Origin: Przewalskia tangutica
Lineage: Eukaryota; Streptophyta; Magnoliopsida; Solanales; Solanaceae
DNA length: 64,000 bases
Direction of reading: 5' to 3'
Assembly: GCA_029844215.1 (NCBI GenBank)
Contig: CM056729.1
Span: 4,836,001-4,900,000, forward strand
Shown: positions 22,561 through 34,184 of the stretch, in pieces
How the letters are laid out: every line of letters starts with the position of its first letter
How positions within the stretch are numbered: the first letter of the stretch is position 1
Notes under the pieces: model-generated
Seen by the model: the letters and a program-made list of their open reading frames with translations, nothing else
Databases searched by the model: none
What the model was told of the DNA's origin: nothing
Position numbers and translations under genes: made by a program

Positions 22561-25440
22561 CGTAAGCGACTCATTGGGATATCAGGTTCTTGATCATAGC
22601 AAACTCAGGTTAATTAAATATTGCACTTTATTTTGATTTTATATTTGTTGTAAATATTTTATATTGTTTGCTTTTATTTTGTAATTAACTACTTTAATTG
22701 CTACATTCATTTATTGTTTTCCTTAAATTGACATTCCGTTCATATTTCTTCCACTCTGGAAAATTCACACTATCACACACTACACGCGAGGTGCGCTTGG
22801 TGCATCAGCAAAATTCTTTCTTCAAAACCTAAATTTAGAAGAGTTGGCATTTTACGCGGAAAATCCGGTCCAACCGGTGGCCGCGTAGCCTTCTCACTCG
22901 AGTAGTCCGCTCGGGAACCATTGTGTCTAGTAAGCCAAATCTTAGAAAATTTAAGATAGAGCTATACCGCCTCTTTATTATAAGTCATGCATGCATACAC
23001 CCTAGGTGGGTCGATCCTGGGTATCGTCTCCACGATTAGGAAATCCACCAAACTTGTCGACGGGTTTCACAACCCAACGACCCATTAGCATACTATGTGT
23101 AGCGTGATGATGATAGACGGATCCAAGCCTGGTTATGACACATCGAAATTGGAAAGAGTGCACCGTCATTTGGTCGCCATTTCCAACAAAACATTGCAGT
23201 TTAACGGCTTGGACTTATTTATCATAATCCCGTACATTTGGCGTTTAGGCTCACCTCTGGCATAAGGGGGGTCCCAAGCACATTAGGGCACGCGCTTGAT
23301 TTGCATGCTTTTTGTTTATTATTGTTTGTCGCTAACAACTCTGTACATATTATTTAATTCAATAATTGCTCTTTTGTGATTCCGGGCTCGAGCATTTGCA
23401 TTTTTGCACTTTTTGCTCTCACATTGCAATCAGGACTTCTACTGTATAAATCACTCTTGAATAGCGTGACTTCGACTTTGTGAAGCATCAACCACCACTC
23501 CGGTCGAACCAATCAGGGGAGTCTTTGACTATATTGTCACACCTTTGCATTTTTATTATTTTTGTCATTTTCCTACTCACCTACTTCTCATATTTTTGCA
23601 GGAAGGTCGTCTTCGCAATCAGCCTAGGGCGGTCGGAAAAAAAAAATCATCATAAAAATGAGCGTTAGTTATGTTGAATAAAAGAAGTTAGTCTATACCA
23701 GATTCAACGATACATCGCTCTCAATTCTTCTTTACTTTGTATTTTTTCATATTTGTAAATTCAATTAATATGTTCAGCGTTGATTGCATTTTACCATAAT
23801 TATTCCGAACTACTCGTGTCTGATTCTCACCGCACGGTGTGATACGTAGGCAACTCATTTTGGGTTCGACACCACAAAAAAAAAAAAAAATCTCACTCAT
23901 GCATCCCATTCATCATGTTTTCGGGAATTCATTTTACTTTGCATTCGTCCACAGTGGACAATCATTTCTTTTGCACAGCTTTACATTGCTATTTTTTTTT
24001 ATATATGTTTTCAAGCATACATTTTATAACATATTTGAATGAACTACGCACACCTGATTCTCTCGGCGGGATACGTAGGCAGCCCTATTCGGGTTCGGTA
24101 CCATTTATTCAAAAAATACAAAAAAAATAATTATTCGAAAAATACAAAAAAAAAAGAACAAATATTTTATTCAAAAAAATACAAAAAAAAAACCGTTATT
24201 CAAAAAAAAAACATTTTTTTTAGTATTATTATTTGACTTTGTTGATACCAACACAATTACAAATGTGCATAAAAAAAAACAAGTGATAATCAGTATGAGT
24301 TGACTTTGTGGTAAACCATAGATTCTTTTGGTACATCTTATTCATACCCGCAGATAACATTGTCTTGCATGTTTTCAAGATAAGAATGAAGCCGACCTCA
24401 TCGTTTCATATGCATTGTGTGGTGAGTTATTTGAATAAGTTCAATTGCATTGCATTGTGATCTAGAACTTGGCCTGAATGTTTGTTGAGGCGAAATCCTG
24501 AGCAACACTCGGTGTAGGAAATGATCGTAGGCTTTCTTTGACCCGTTTGAGCCTTTTCAGCCTACCAAATAACGTTATCCCTAGTACACCCCTTTGAGCC
24601 TAAAACCTATTTTTTTGACAACCGCATATTACACCTATACCATTTCTGAGTGCGTACGCACTATCCCTCTCTTGGTCCGACCTCCTCGAGTGCTTTAGAA
24701 ATGTGCAAGTGGCTGACAAAATTCTAGCTGAAGTTTGCAAAGACAAAAATTGTCAAAGTCTAAAAAAAAAAAAAAAAAAAACAGAGACGACCTCACACAA
24801 AGAGGAAATCAAAAGCCCCGATAAAAAAAAAGGGAATACATAACCCCGAAAAAAAAGGGGGCTCCAAATAAAAGATTCAAAAGAAGTCAGTACAGAAAAA
24901 TTGGGACAAAAAGAAAGCAAGTCAGCATTAAAACGCACAAATATCAAGCACAGACGTAGTTCAACTCTCGAGGAAGGATTAGTCACTTTTACCCAAATGA
25001 TATCCATCCCTTTCCCAAGCCTACATTACAAGCCCGTGACAAGCCCTACATGATTTTATACTGAGGGTTCTCACATTAGTGGATACTTACATGATGACCA
25101 AGCCTATGGTATCACAATTGCATGCATTGAACATCTTTTCGAGTGTGAGCGTACTTCTCTAAACGTCCAAAAATTCAAAATACTGGAATATATGTGAGGA
25201 ACGGGACTTTCTTTCTGTGAGGGCATTTGAAACGTGAGATTACGTGTAGTTCGAAACCTTGGATGCAAGCAGGTGTGTCAATACTCAGGTATGTCTGAGG
25301 TACTATCTGAAGCTGTGTGAATTACACCAGAGTCAATCTCGGTTAGACTGAAAGCAATAAAATAAAATATTTATGTACAATACTAATTGTCGGTATCAAC
25401 TGAAGTCGGAATGCAATTTTGTCTTCCACTTTTTCAGAAA
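22561..25440. other. LARD interior, non-coding left part
   Basis: No copia or gypsy protein motif was found in any frame. There are several A-runs (23636, 23874, 24120-24230, 24762) and two dispersed copies of the gatacgtaggc box (23840 and 24070). A primer-binding site could not be identified after 22560. Confidence 0.6.
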
Positions 25441-25449
25441 AAAAAATAA

Positions 25450-25965
25450 AATTCTTATTTTTGCATCACGAACTACGTCTTGACCTGATTCCCTCAGCGG
25501 GATACGTAGGCGGCCACATCGGCTTCGGTCCCGCATTATTTTAAAATCATAAAAAATAAAATTCTTATTTTTGCATCACGAACTACGTCTTGACCTGATT
25601 CCCTCAGCGGGATACGTAGGCGGTCACATCGGCTTCGGTCCCGCATTATTTTAAAATCATAAAAAATAAAATTCTTATTTTTGCATCACGAACTACGTCT
25701 TGACCTGATTCCCTCAGCGAGATACGTAGGCGGCCACATCGGCTTCGGTCCCGCATCATTTTAAAATCATAATTAAAAAAAAAAAAAAAAAATTGCAGCA
25801 CGAACTACGTCTTGACCTGATTCCCTCGGCGGGATACGTAGGCGGCCACATCGGCTTCGGTCCCGCATCATTTTAAAATCATAAAAAATCTTATTTTTTG
25901 CAGCATGAACTATGTCTTGACCTGTCTCCCTCGGCGGGATACGTAGACAGCCACATCGGCTTCGA
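25450..25965. repeat. 110-bp tandem array, 5 copies
   Basis: The unit runs from cttatttttgcatcacgaac through ctgattccctcagcggg, atacgtaggcggccacatcg, gcttcggtcccgcatta to ttttaaaatcat. Starts are near 25452, 25562, 25672, 25785 and 25893. The first three are nearly identical, while the last two differ by poly-A length and several substitutions. Confidence 0.9.
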
Positions 25966-26365
25966 TCACTCCATTAAAAATATTTTCCTTGTTTTGCACA
26001 GGACTCGATTTTGTCCATATTCTCGCATTAGCTTTTCATTCAAGATAAAAAAAATAAAAAAATAAAAAAAATTTGCATACATGATCGCTTTAATAGCGTC
26101 AAGAGTCAACCGTACCCAGTTCAACATCTTCATTTATCAGAAACTGGGACATTTTAAGAATTCACTGCAAGAAAATGGCAATAGATGTAAAAGCAGCCAA
26201 CCAGTTCCAAAGCAAACCAGAATCAAGCGTCAAGAGCCAAAGCTACAAAGTCGACGCTAATCAACCACTTATTTCCTAAAAACTCACAAGTTTTCTTTGA
26301 GTGCAGATCTTCATATCGCCAGAGGCGTGAACACAACAATAGGCCCACGCGGTTACAAACGCACA

Positions 26366-27485
26366 ACGCCCATGCAATGACGTTATCTCAACCAGACGGT
26401 CACAAAGGTGCACGCCTAAACTAATGCATTTCATTTAAGCCTATGCAACGGCTTCATTCATGTTTCGTCTATGCAACGACGAGCATCTGATCGCGTCCAC
26501 GCAACGACGTCATTTCATTTAAGCCTATGCAACGCTTCATCCATGTTTCGTCATGCAACGACGAGCATCTGCATCGCGTCCACGCAACGACGCTTTTCAT
26601 TTTAAGTCTATGCAACGGCCGTTCATGTTTCGCCCACGCAACGACGAGCATCTCGTGATCGCTACGCAACGACGCCATTTCATTTTAAGCCTATGCAACG
26701 CTTCATTCATGTTTCGTCTACGCAACGACGAGCATTCGTGATCGCGTCATGCAACGACGCCATTTCATTTAAGCCTACGCAACCGTTTATTCATGTTTCG
26801 CCCATGCAACGACGAGCATCTGCGTCGCGTCTACGCAACGACGCCATTTCATTAAAAGCCCATGCAACGATTTCATTCATGTTTCGTCCACGCAACGACG
26901 AAAGTCTGCATCGCGTCTATGCAACGACGCCATTTTATTTAAGCCCATGCAACGGCTTCATTCATGTTTCGTCCATGCAACGACGAGCATCTGCATCGCG
27001 TCTATGCAACGACGCCATTTCATTTAAGCCTATGCAACGACTTCATTCATGTTTCGTCCATGCAACGACAAGCATCAGCATCGCGTCTATGCAACGACGC
27101 CATTTCATTTAAGCCTATGCAACGGCTTCATTCATGTTTCGTCCATGCAACGACGAGCATCTGCATCGCGTCTATGCAACGACGCCATTTCATTAAAAGC
27201 CCATGCAACGGCTTCATTCATGTTTCGTCCATGCAACGACGAGCATCTGCATCGCGTCTATGCAACGACGCCATTTCATTAAAAGCCCATGCAACGGCTT
27301 CATTCATGTTTCGTCCATGCAACGACGAGCATCTGCATCGCGTCTATGCAACGACACCATTTCATTTTTAAGCCTATGCAACGACTTCATTCATGTTTCG
27401 TCCATGCAACGACGAGCATCTGCATCACATCTATGTTTCGTCTATGCAACGACGAACATCTGCGTCGCGTCTATGCAATGACGCC
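26366..27485. repeat. 85-bp higher-order tandem array, about 12 copies
   Basis: Unit starts are near 26441, 26525, 26608, 26690, 26773, 26860, 26944, 27028, 27113, 27198, 27282 and 27370. Each unit consists of three 28-29 bp sub-repeats beginning atgcaacg: one continuing gcttcattcatg, one acgagcatctgcat, one acgccatttcat. The array gives open frames in all three forward frames because it lacks stops; these are not genes. Confidence 0.92.
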
Positions 27486-27769
27486 ATCATCATCTACAAA
27501 CACCCTGTCTGTTACAGCACCACATCACCTGCAATCCAGTGTCAATCATACTTCGACACTGGGACATTTTTTTTAGTCAGCGTCAGCTTTGCTTGTTATT
27601 TTTTTTGCATCACAACGACCCAGCGCCATCATGATTTGACACTGGGACATTTTGGGTCTGCATCATCCCTACTTCTGAGTTCTAGTTTATAAAACAGGAC
27701 AAAATTGGCTACAAGTCAACATCTTTGTCCGAAGACTCTTCCATCATCTCCATACAAAGAGGACGTCAT
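27486..27769. other. LARD interior between array and 3' LTR
   Basis: Two copies of cactgggacatttt (about 27556 and 27640) occur here. The stretch ends in a purine-rich tract (acaaagaggacg, 27753-27764) immediately before the 3' LTR. Confidence 0.55.
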
Positions 27770-30003
27770 TGTGATCAATTTTGACCCGTTTTTTGTATAT
27801 TTGTTGCAATTCTAAGTATTTTTGCACATCGCATTTTAATCAGCATTTTTTGCATTTTTTATCTTTTTATGTTAAATTAAGCATTATGTTTTGTTAATAT
27901 TATGTTTTTATTATTGCTACACCGTCGTTTATTTTAATAATATTTGCATCTTTTGAATAATTAATTGACATCCCGTTTTTACTTTTAATCAGGCATTAAA
28001 CATGTCTTTAGAATTGCATTTTAGTATTATTGCGTCGGCATTTGAATTTTAATAATCTTGCATCTTTTTTAAATAATTTTCTTTTAAATAATTAACCAGC
28101 CTTGCATTTTTGTCAAACCAGTCCAGTCCAAGACACAATTTGAATCAGTCCAAGCCAACACTATTTTTAATATCACCCAAACACCCTCTTTTATTTTTCC
28201 CCCTAAAATCAAATACCACTTTTCATTTCCCCCCCCCCCCCCAATACCTAACCATAATCCTACCCTATAAAACAAAACTTCCCCCCTTTCTATTAACCCC
28301 CTCAGCCGCACACATCATCAGCCCACTTTCCCACTCTCCCTCATCCCTTCCCCGTCGTCGCCGCCGCCGCTCTTCGCCGGAGTTCAACTCCGGCGACCTT
28401 CCCACATCACCAGCAACCCTCGCCCTCTCTCCCTGCTGCTCCCGTCGACCACCCCTTCCCTCTCCACTCATCTCCCTCACCCCATCGCCTGCCGCCGCGC
28501 CTCACCTGGCGAACTACTCTAGCCGCCAGCCCACACCTCAACACCATCATCGCACAAACCGCCGACCACCCTCTCTCTCCCGCCCTCCTCACCTATCACA
28601 CAACGGCCGCGAACCCCACCAGCATTCCCGTCGACCTCACACTCCACCACGCCATTCCCGTCGACCAACACCCAACAGCATCGCAACTCACGGCCGAACC
28701 TTCACCGCCACCCACTGCGCCGACTTCGCCGACCGCCACGCCGCTTTTTATGTTGTTGAAATCACCGTTGCCAGGTTCTTCGCCGCTATTATATAATTGA
28801 TTATTTGACCGATTTATTATTTTGAATCTCGCCGAGTTTGTTAAACTCCGCGACCTATGTCAGATAATCGCTGTTGGGTGATTGCGCATCGTTATCCATT
28901 GTTGCGGATTGGTTTGATTTCTTGTTTGGTAATCACTCCGGCGAAGCTTTGAAATTTCCGGCGATGTTGGTCACTGTTCTGATTTTGGGCTCTGTTCGTC
29001 TCTGTTTGCGGCATTTTGTTGGACTGATTTTCGATAATTTTCGCCATCGCTGGCCATATTATGGGACCGGTTTCGCCATATCTTTGGACTGATTTTAGGC
29101 TATTTTTGCTATATTTTCACGGTTTATCGATTTTGAACATGATACTACACTTTGGTATTAAGTCGATTTTGAATAAAGCACTACACTTTGGCCGATGAAA
29201 AAGTTATCCGTCGATTTTTAGGCCTCCACGATTGCAAAGACTAAAATAAAATAAATGAAGCTTTCGGGCGATGATTTCTTCCACTTACACGGATAACCAA
29301 CATGCTACCGGCGAATTCTCGCACCGCACTTGTTTAGCCGCCCCACTTTATATATTTTTCATATCCGAGCCCTCCGTGTTTAAAACTATCGCTTTGACGG
29401 ATCTGAAAGTTTTATTTATTTTATAGCAATATTGGTCGATGAAGGAATCTCCGTCTGATTTCCAAGGCCTCCTCTGTGTAAAAGACGGATTTATTTATTT
29501 ATTTTGCTTTACTTATTAAATTCCTGTCATTACTTTAAAATTATTTATTCTGATACTAACACTTTTACTAAGTGTTTATGCGAGTAGCGAGATCATCTTG
29601 TGCGTAAAGCCTAAAAGGGTTAAAAGATGTCCCGGAATGTTATTTTATATCGCATTTAATTTAGTTTTATTATTGTGTAGTGCACTTTATTTTAATTATA
29701 AATGCTTAGAATAGGTAGAATAAAAAGAGCAATAAATAATTAACCTAGGTTTGAACGAACAACCGCAAGTTAGCGGATCTTAAAGGATGCCTAACCCCTT
29801 CCCTTTAGGATAATAAAGAACCCTGATCCAGAATCTCACTAATTTCGCAGACCATTAAATGGAAGTCAATTGCAGTATTTTTATTGTAATAAACTAAGTG
29901 TCCTAATTCACTATAATAATTAGGTGGCGACTCCTTAAAATACATTTAGGAATCAACCATAGCAGTAATCCCGTTTCGACTCCGGTTAAAATGGGGTGTT
30001 ACA
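27770..30003 (+). repeat. 3' LTR of LARD
   Basis: TGTGATCAATTTTG at 27770 to ggggtgttaca at 30003. It is collinear with the 5' LTR, with most differences being small losses in CTG/CAG/CGG contexts. Frames such as 28110-28796 are not conserved in the sister LTR and are not called as genes. Confidence 0.92.
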
Positions 30004-30403
30004 GCACCGCGGTCCCTCGGGATGGCACCGTGGTGCCTAAATTCAAGTAAGTCATTGGAACCAAAAATTGAATTTGCACCGCGGTCCCACGGTGGAGGCA
30101 TCGCAGTGCCTCCAAGCACCGCAGTCCTGTCCTTGTGGCACCGCGGTGCCTCCCATTTTCCGTGGCGATTTTTTTCTGATTCGTTTTCATCTCTTACACA
30201 TTTATTCCTTTCATTTACCAACGTGAAATCATACGTCATTTGGCCAATAACTGTCTATTTTCTTACGTTTAAGGAAATTATGATCCTTGGTACTTTATAT
30301 GCACGTGTGTGGAAACCATGTTTTCGACGTGCGGGGCCCCTAATTGTTCGATTCATAATTAATAGAATTTACTTTATTTCACGTTTAATAAATATTTTCA
30401 ACA
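30004..30403 (-). repeat. 5' LTR of Tork-like element, part 2
   Basis: It begins with the second gcacc copy and continues the LTR interrupted at 20295, to TTTTCAACA at 30403. The palindromic caccgcggtg boxes recur here. Confidence 0.93.
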
Positions 30404-30550
30404 TTAACACTTGTAATCAAGAAGATAAAATTAAATGTCATTTTATTTTAATTATTTTATTCTAATATAAAATAAAATTACGTATAATAAATTCGTGTGA
30501 TAGGTTCTTCGTGGCGAAACTTAATGCATCAAAATATTGTTGTATGATTG

Positions 30551-30834
30551 TCCTCCGGGGCATAGTCCAGTGGCAAAAGTCTGAGCGCTATAAGACGCTC
30601 TGGCATGGACAGCGTGAGTTCGATTCCCCCCAAGCACGAAGAAACTCTGCATGTCGGGGAATTAGACCTTGTACGCTCCCAGAAACTTGGCCACAAGAGC
30701 ACATCCCGCGATTAACTGGTAATAGTGTTGAAGAACCGGTGTTATTATCTTCATGACGCCCTAATATCTGAATGAAGTAGTCGGTATCTAAAACTGAAGT
30801 TATCAAAATATATATATATATATATATATATATC
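30551..30834 (+). mobile_element. tRNA-derived SINE with (TA)n tail
   Basis: A perfect 12-bp target duplication, gttgtatgattg, flanks it (30539-30550 and 30835-30846). The head has an A-box-like tagtccagtgg (about 30563) and a B-box-like agttcgattcc (about 30618), spaced as in tRNA genes. The 3' end is a (TA)12-type run. It is 284 bp long. I do not recognise the family by name. Confidence 0.8.
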
Positions 30835-30846
30835 GTTGTATGATTG

Positions 30847-31261
30847 AAATATCATTAAAGTTACTATAAATGAAGAGAAGTACAGAGTTTGTCTGTTAAG
30901 TGGACTCAATAATGAGGGGACAAATGTGATAGTGAGAGACACCAGTCAAATCCGAAATATGGTCGAAAAGGGTAAACTGGCAAATCAATATAAAATCAAT
31001 CATCGATAAAATTACAAAAATAGTTCGTTATATTTGAATACAAGATTAAAATAATTACTTAAATATTTTCTTAAATAGTCTTAAGTAATTTAAATTTTAT
31101 CTAAAGTGAATAATTTTTGCTTTTCATCAAATATTTTAACAATCTCCATCTATTATATTTGATGAAAATAATAATTAAAAAAAAGTAAAAAGCTCACATC
31201 TAGATGTGTAATTTTTTTAATTATCTTATTTTGGTCTATTTTTAGAGGGCATGTTTTGCTA
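30847..31261. other. AT-rich intergenic stretch
   Basis: No coding, RNA or repeat signal was recognised beyond short A/T runs. Confidence 0.5.
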
Positions 31262-32040
31262 TTTTTTTTGAAGGAGAGAGTTTTGTGTGATAAGAAGGTG
31301 CCACTAAAACTTCGATGCAAGTTTTATATAGTGATGGTTAGATCGATCATGTTTTAAGGAGCAAAGTATTGATCAGTCAACGAAAGTTAACTTTCGTGTT
31401 CGAAGATGAAAGTGGCGGAAATAAGGATGTTGAGATGGATGTGTGGACATATTAGGAGAGATAAAATTAGAAATAAAGAAATTCAGGATAAGATGAGAGT
31501 GACATTGATAGAATACAAAATGCGGGAAGCGCAACTGAGATGATTTGGGCATGTAAAGATGATAAACACAGATGCCCCAATGTGGAGGTTTGAGAGTGGT
31601 GATTAGACATGACATGACACAACTTTAGCTTACCATGGACATGATCGTAGATAGGAGCTGATGGAGGACACAAATTAGAGTAAAATGTTAGTTAGGTAGT
31701 TGAGAATGATTTTGTTTATTCTTCCGTACTTGTAGTTGTATTGTTACTCTTGTAATTTTGTTGTTATTCAATCTCTATTAGTATTTAATGTTTTCTACAC
31801 TTTGGCTATCGTATTATTTGTTGGAGTTACTGTCCCTACTTTAGTATTTTTAGTTATGGCTCTTTCACTCCCATTGTTTTCTTTTCCCTCTTTTTTTGCC
31901 ACACTGCTTTGAAATGTTTTTATATGAGCCGATGATCTATCGAGAAACAACATCTCCTCCTCTCAATGTAGATTGTAAGGTCTACGTACACACTACCCTC
32001 TCTACTCCACTTATAAAATTATGCTGAATATGTTGTTTAT
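31262..32040 (+). mobile_element. 5'-truncated RTE-type LINE
   Basis: The coding end (MKVAEMRMLRWMCGH-like text, 31400-31620) matches the C-terminus of the RTE copies at 37360-37610 and 60200-60540. It is followed by the shared 3' untranslated region and the gagccg...aaggtctacgtacaca...tatgttgtt tail. Old, with many substitutions. Confidence 0.75.
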
Positions 32041-32092
32041 TTTTTGACATTTTCAATTTTTGATTAAATATTTCTTATGATTTATTGCAATT

Positions 32093-32222
32093 GAGCCGAA
32101 CTTCGACTGGAAAATAGCCTCTCTACCTATCTGGTGGGAGGTAAGTAAAGTTCACATACACTTTACCATTTCATAGCTCCACTTATGACATTACACTCGA
32201 TATATTATTATTGTTGTTGAGT
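32093..32222 (+). mobile_element. RTE-type 3' tail fragment
   Basis: gagccgaacttcgactgg, cctctctacctat and a terminal attattattgttgttg run match the 3' tail of the RTE LINEs in this window. Only the tail is present. Confidence 0.65.
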
Positions 32223-32499
32223 AAATATTTTTTTACATAGTTACCTCAAATCTAAGAGACAAAATTTATTAAAATATATGATACCAAAAATACTCACCTA
32301 AAATTTAAAATTGCCAAATATATATTCAAAGAGCTAGAGTAAACCTACCCCATATAACAGACTATTTCTGTCTTTTCCCACATCAAATCCTCCATGATTT
32401 ATGCAAACAGAATATCCCAATAAGAATATATATGAATGAAACTATCAAACAAAACCAATAAAGAGACCCCAAGAAGAATCTTCCCAAAAATCCAACCTG

Positions 32500-33775
32500 T
32501 GACCCATTATTACACTGTTCAAATTGTGGGTTTTGCTTTCCCTTTTATTATCTCTTATAGGTATATACCCCATATTATTTTGAGAATTTGATGATTTGGG
32601 TCGGCTAAAAATACAATCTTTCTTATACCCTTTTGAAGATAATTTGATGATTTGGATATGCTAAAAAAACTATCTTTTTAATACCCTTTTGATATCTCAG
32701 CACAGATTTGCAAAGGTACCCTTTGAATCCATATAGTTTTTTTTCGTAATTTTTTTTTGTTGTAATTGAATCTTGGATTGATTAAGATCTGTTTCTTGTG
32801 ATTTCACTTAAGTGTTCTAGACTTATAATTGATTTTAATGTGATGAATTAATACCTCCATCCAAATTTGTTTCAAGCTCTTTCATTTTCTCCAACTCTTT
32901 TTATATATCGTGAATTATTAATTATGCAAACTTATACTATTTTTTATATAGTTTTTAAATATGTAAATTTTATTACAAAATACTCGAAGAATCTATGTTT
33001 AAAATTAAGTCAAACAAAAAGCTATTTGAGATGGAGGGAGTAGCTATTTAAGTTTTTCTAATGGGTATTCTGAGTTTTTTTTAGGTTAAATTGGTTACGG
33101 ACTTTTTGGATTTTTGTGTTTGTTTATACTGCATTGAGGGAATTGTTTAAAGCTTTTTGTTGCCATGCTTCTTTTTGCCTATACTTTTGGTCCTATGTTT
33201 GTTTTGTCATGTATGTGTGGTGTTTTTTTAATTATATGTATATGTAACTATTTATTCCAGATACACTTTCTTCTTGGATTATGGATATACCAAAAACATT
33301 GGGTTGATAAAATCTCATGATTTTCAGTATCTTTTCATCTATCTTGCTTTTTTTAAATTCTTCATTGACTACGTTCTTTTGAGCCGAATTTCTATCGGAA
33401 ACAACTTCTCTACCCCACAACTATACAGTTAACAGTACAATTAAGGTTAAGGTCTGCGTACATCTTACTCTCTCTAGACCCCACTCCACTGTATGGGATT
33501 ACACATTTACAGTGGGTATGTTGTTGTTTTTGTTTCATCTATCTTGCTTATACACAAATACACACATGCAGATAGGGTCGGAGCCAGAGTATAGACCCAG
33601 TAACTTTGGTCTAAACCTCTTATTTGTCTTTAGAAATCTATTGGCTATGTATAGATTATTAATTTAAAATCAATAACTTAAATGAACTAGAATTCCAAAA
33701 CCATAAGCTTTAAATCCTTGGAGTATAGTTTTTGGGTGTATATCTCTGAACTCGTTTTAGTCAATATACATATAT
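32500..33775 (+). repeat. MTP1 5' region, duplicate copy A
   Basis: Collinear with 34185-34476 plus 38128-38500. Shared landmarks are ggtatataccc, gagaatttgatga, cacagatttgcaa(a)ggtaccc, gattaagatctgt, tttggatttttgtgtttg, ataaaatctcatgat and gtatatctctga. It includes a possible first exon ending caaag at 32715, followed by a gtaccc donor. A small RTE copy sits inside (33350-33532). Confidence 0.75.
33350..33532 (+). mobile_element. Severely truncated RTE copy (183 bp)
   Basis: Flanked by a 17-bp perfect target duplication, tttcatctatcttgctt (33333-33349 and 33533-33549). The content is only the RTE 3' tail (gagccgaatttctatcgg ... aaggtctgcgtacat ... ttgttgtttttg). The duplicate region at 38430 lacks it, confirming an insertion. 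Confidence 0.85.
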
Positions 33776-33959
33776 GTATTCTTTTCTTTTCAACAATACC
33801 TCTTCATCTACTATTTGACGATTCATCAGATAATTCTATTAATTGTGGCAGTGCTGTAGTATCTCCTTTTTCAGTGCCTTAGGCTGCTTGGAAGGTTGTA
33901 TTTCATGGCACTAGGTTGCAATCTAAATTAAATGTCAGGGAGAAATGTTTTCTTGTAAA

Positions 33960-34168
33960 GCACCCTTGTGGCCTAGTGGTCAATGAAGTAGGTTGAGAAC
34001 CACGAGGACTCAGGTTTAAATTTTAATAGATAAAAATATTAGGTGATTTCTTTCCATCTGTTCTAGCCTTGATAGACAGAGTTATTTGATACCTGTTGCG
34101 GGTGGGAGGTGAGATATCTCGTGGAATTAGTCAAAGTGTGCGCAAGCTGGCCCGGACATCACGGTTGT
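33960..34168 (+). mobile_element. TS SINE (Solanaceae tRNA-derived SINE)
   Basis: The head ggcctagtggtcaatgaag carries the A box, and caggtttaaattt stands where the B box is expected. The body has the diagnostic stretches aggtgatttctttccatctg, ttgatacctgttgcgggtgg and gcgcaagctggcccggacat, ending ggttgt. This is the tobacco TS family. A short ttgtaaa (33953-33959 / 34165-34171) may be the target duplication. It lies just upstream of MTP1 5' copy B. Confidence 0.88.
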
Positions 34169-34184
34169 AAAAACAAATGTCCAT

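Larger units (their letters stand above)
20296..30003 (+). mobile_element. Large non-autonomous LTR retrotransposon (LARD), Ogre/Tat-like
   Basis: LTRs at 20296-22560 and 27770-30003 flank a 5.2-kb interior with no recognisable retroelement protein. The target duplication gcacc is at 20291-20295 and 30004-30008. The interior holds two tandem arrays (25450-25960 and 26366-27485) and dispersed GATACGTAGGC motifs. Repeats of this kind are known from Ogre/Tat elements, and the LTR tail (aattaggtggcgactcc, then aaaatggggtg) has the same flavour. That relationship is inferred. The plus strand is assumed from the purine-rich tract before 27770. Confidence 0.9.
15274..30403 (-). mobile_element. Tork-like Ty1/copia element, minus strand, split by a nested LARD
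   Basis: The left LTR (15274-16204, 931 bp) and right LTR (19759-20295 plus 30009-30403, 932 bp once the insert and one target copy are removed) match along their length. The element is flanked by ttaac at 15269-15273 and 30404-30408. The interior (16205-19758) encodes a decayed minus-strand gag, pre-integrase, partial integrase, RT and RNase H. The agreement of the two LTR lengths and both target duplications makes the nested structure secure. The clade label (Tork) is from gag and pol wording and is less certain. Confidence 0.93.

Noticed and set aside
25450..27485. CRISPR-like array
   Set aside because: Units are adjacent without unique spacers, in a plant retroelement. They are ordinary tandem repeats.
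26469..27692. Overlapping forward frames up to 139 codons rich in MQRRASASR and FIHVSS
   Set aside because: They are translations of the 85-bp tandem array, which has no stops in any forward frame. The length 85 is not a multiple of 3, so the same peptides appear in each frame.
28110..28796. 228-codon proline/serine-rich frame in the LARD 3' LTR
   Set aside because: The frame is not preserved in the sister LTR (20640-21330) and the composition simply reflects CT-rich DNA.
30563..30632. Possible functional tRNA gene
   Set aside because: A- and B-box-like words exist but no consistent cloverleaf could be drawn. The 12-bp target duplication and TA tail show a SINE.
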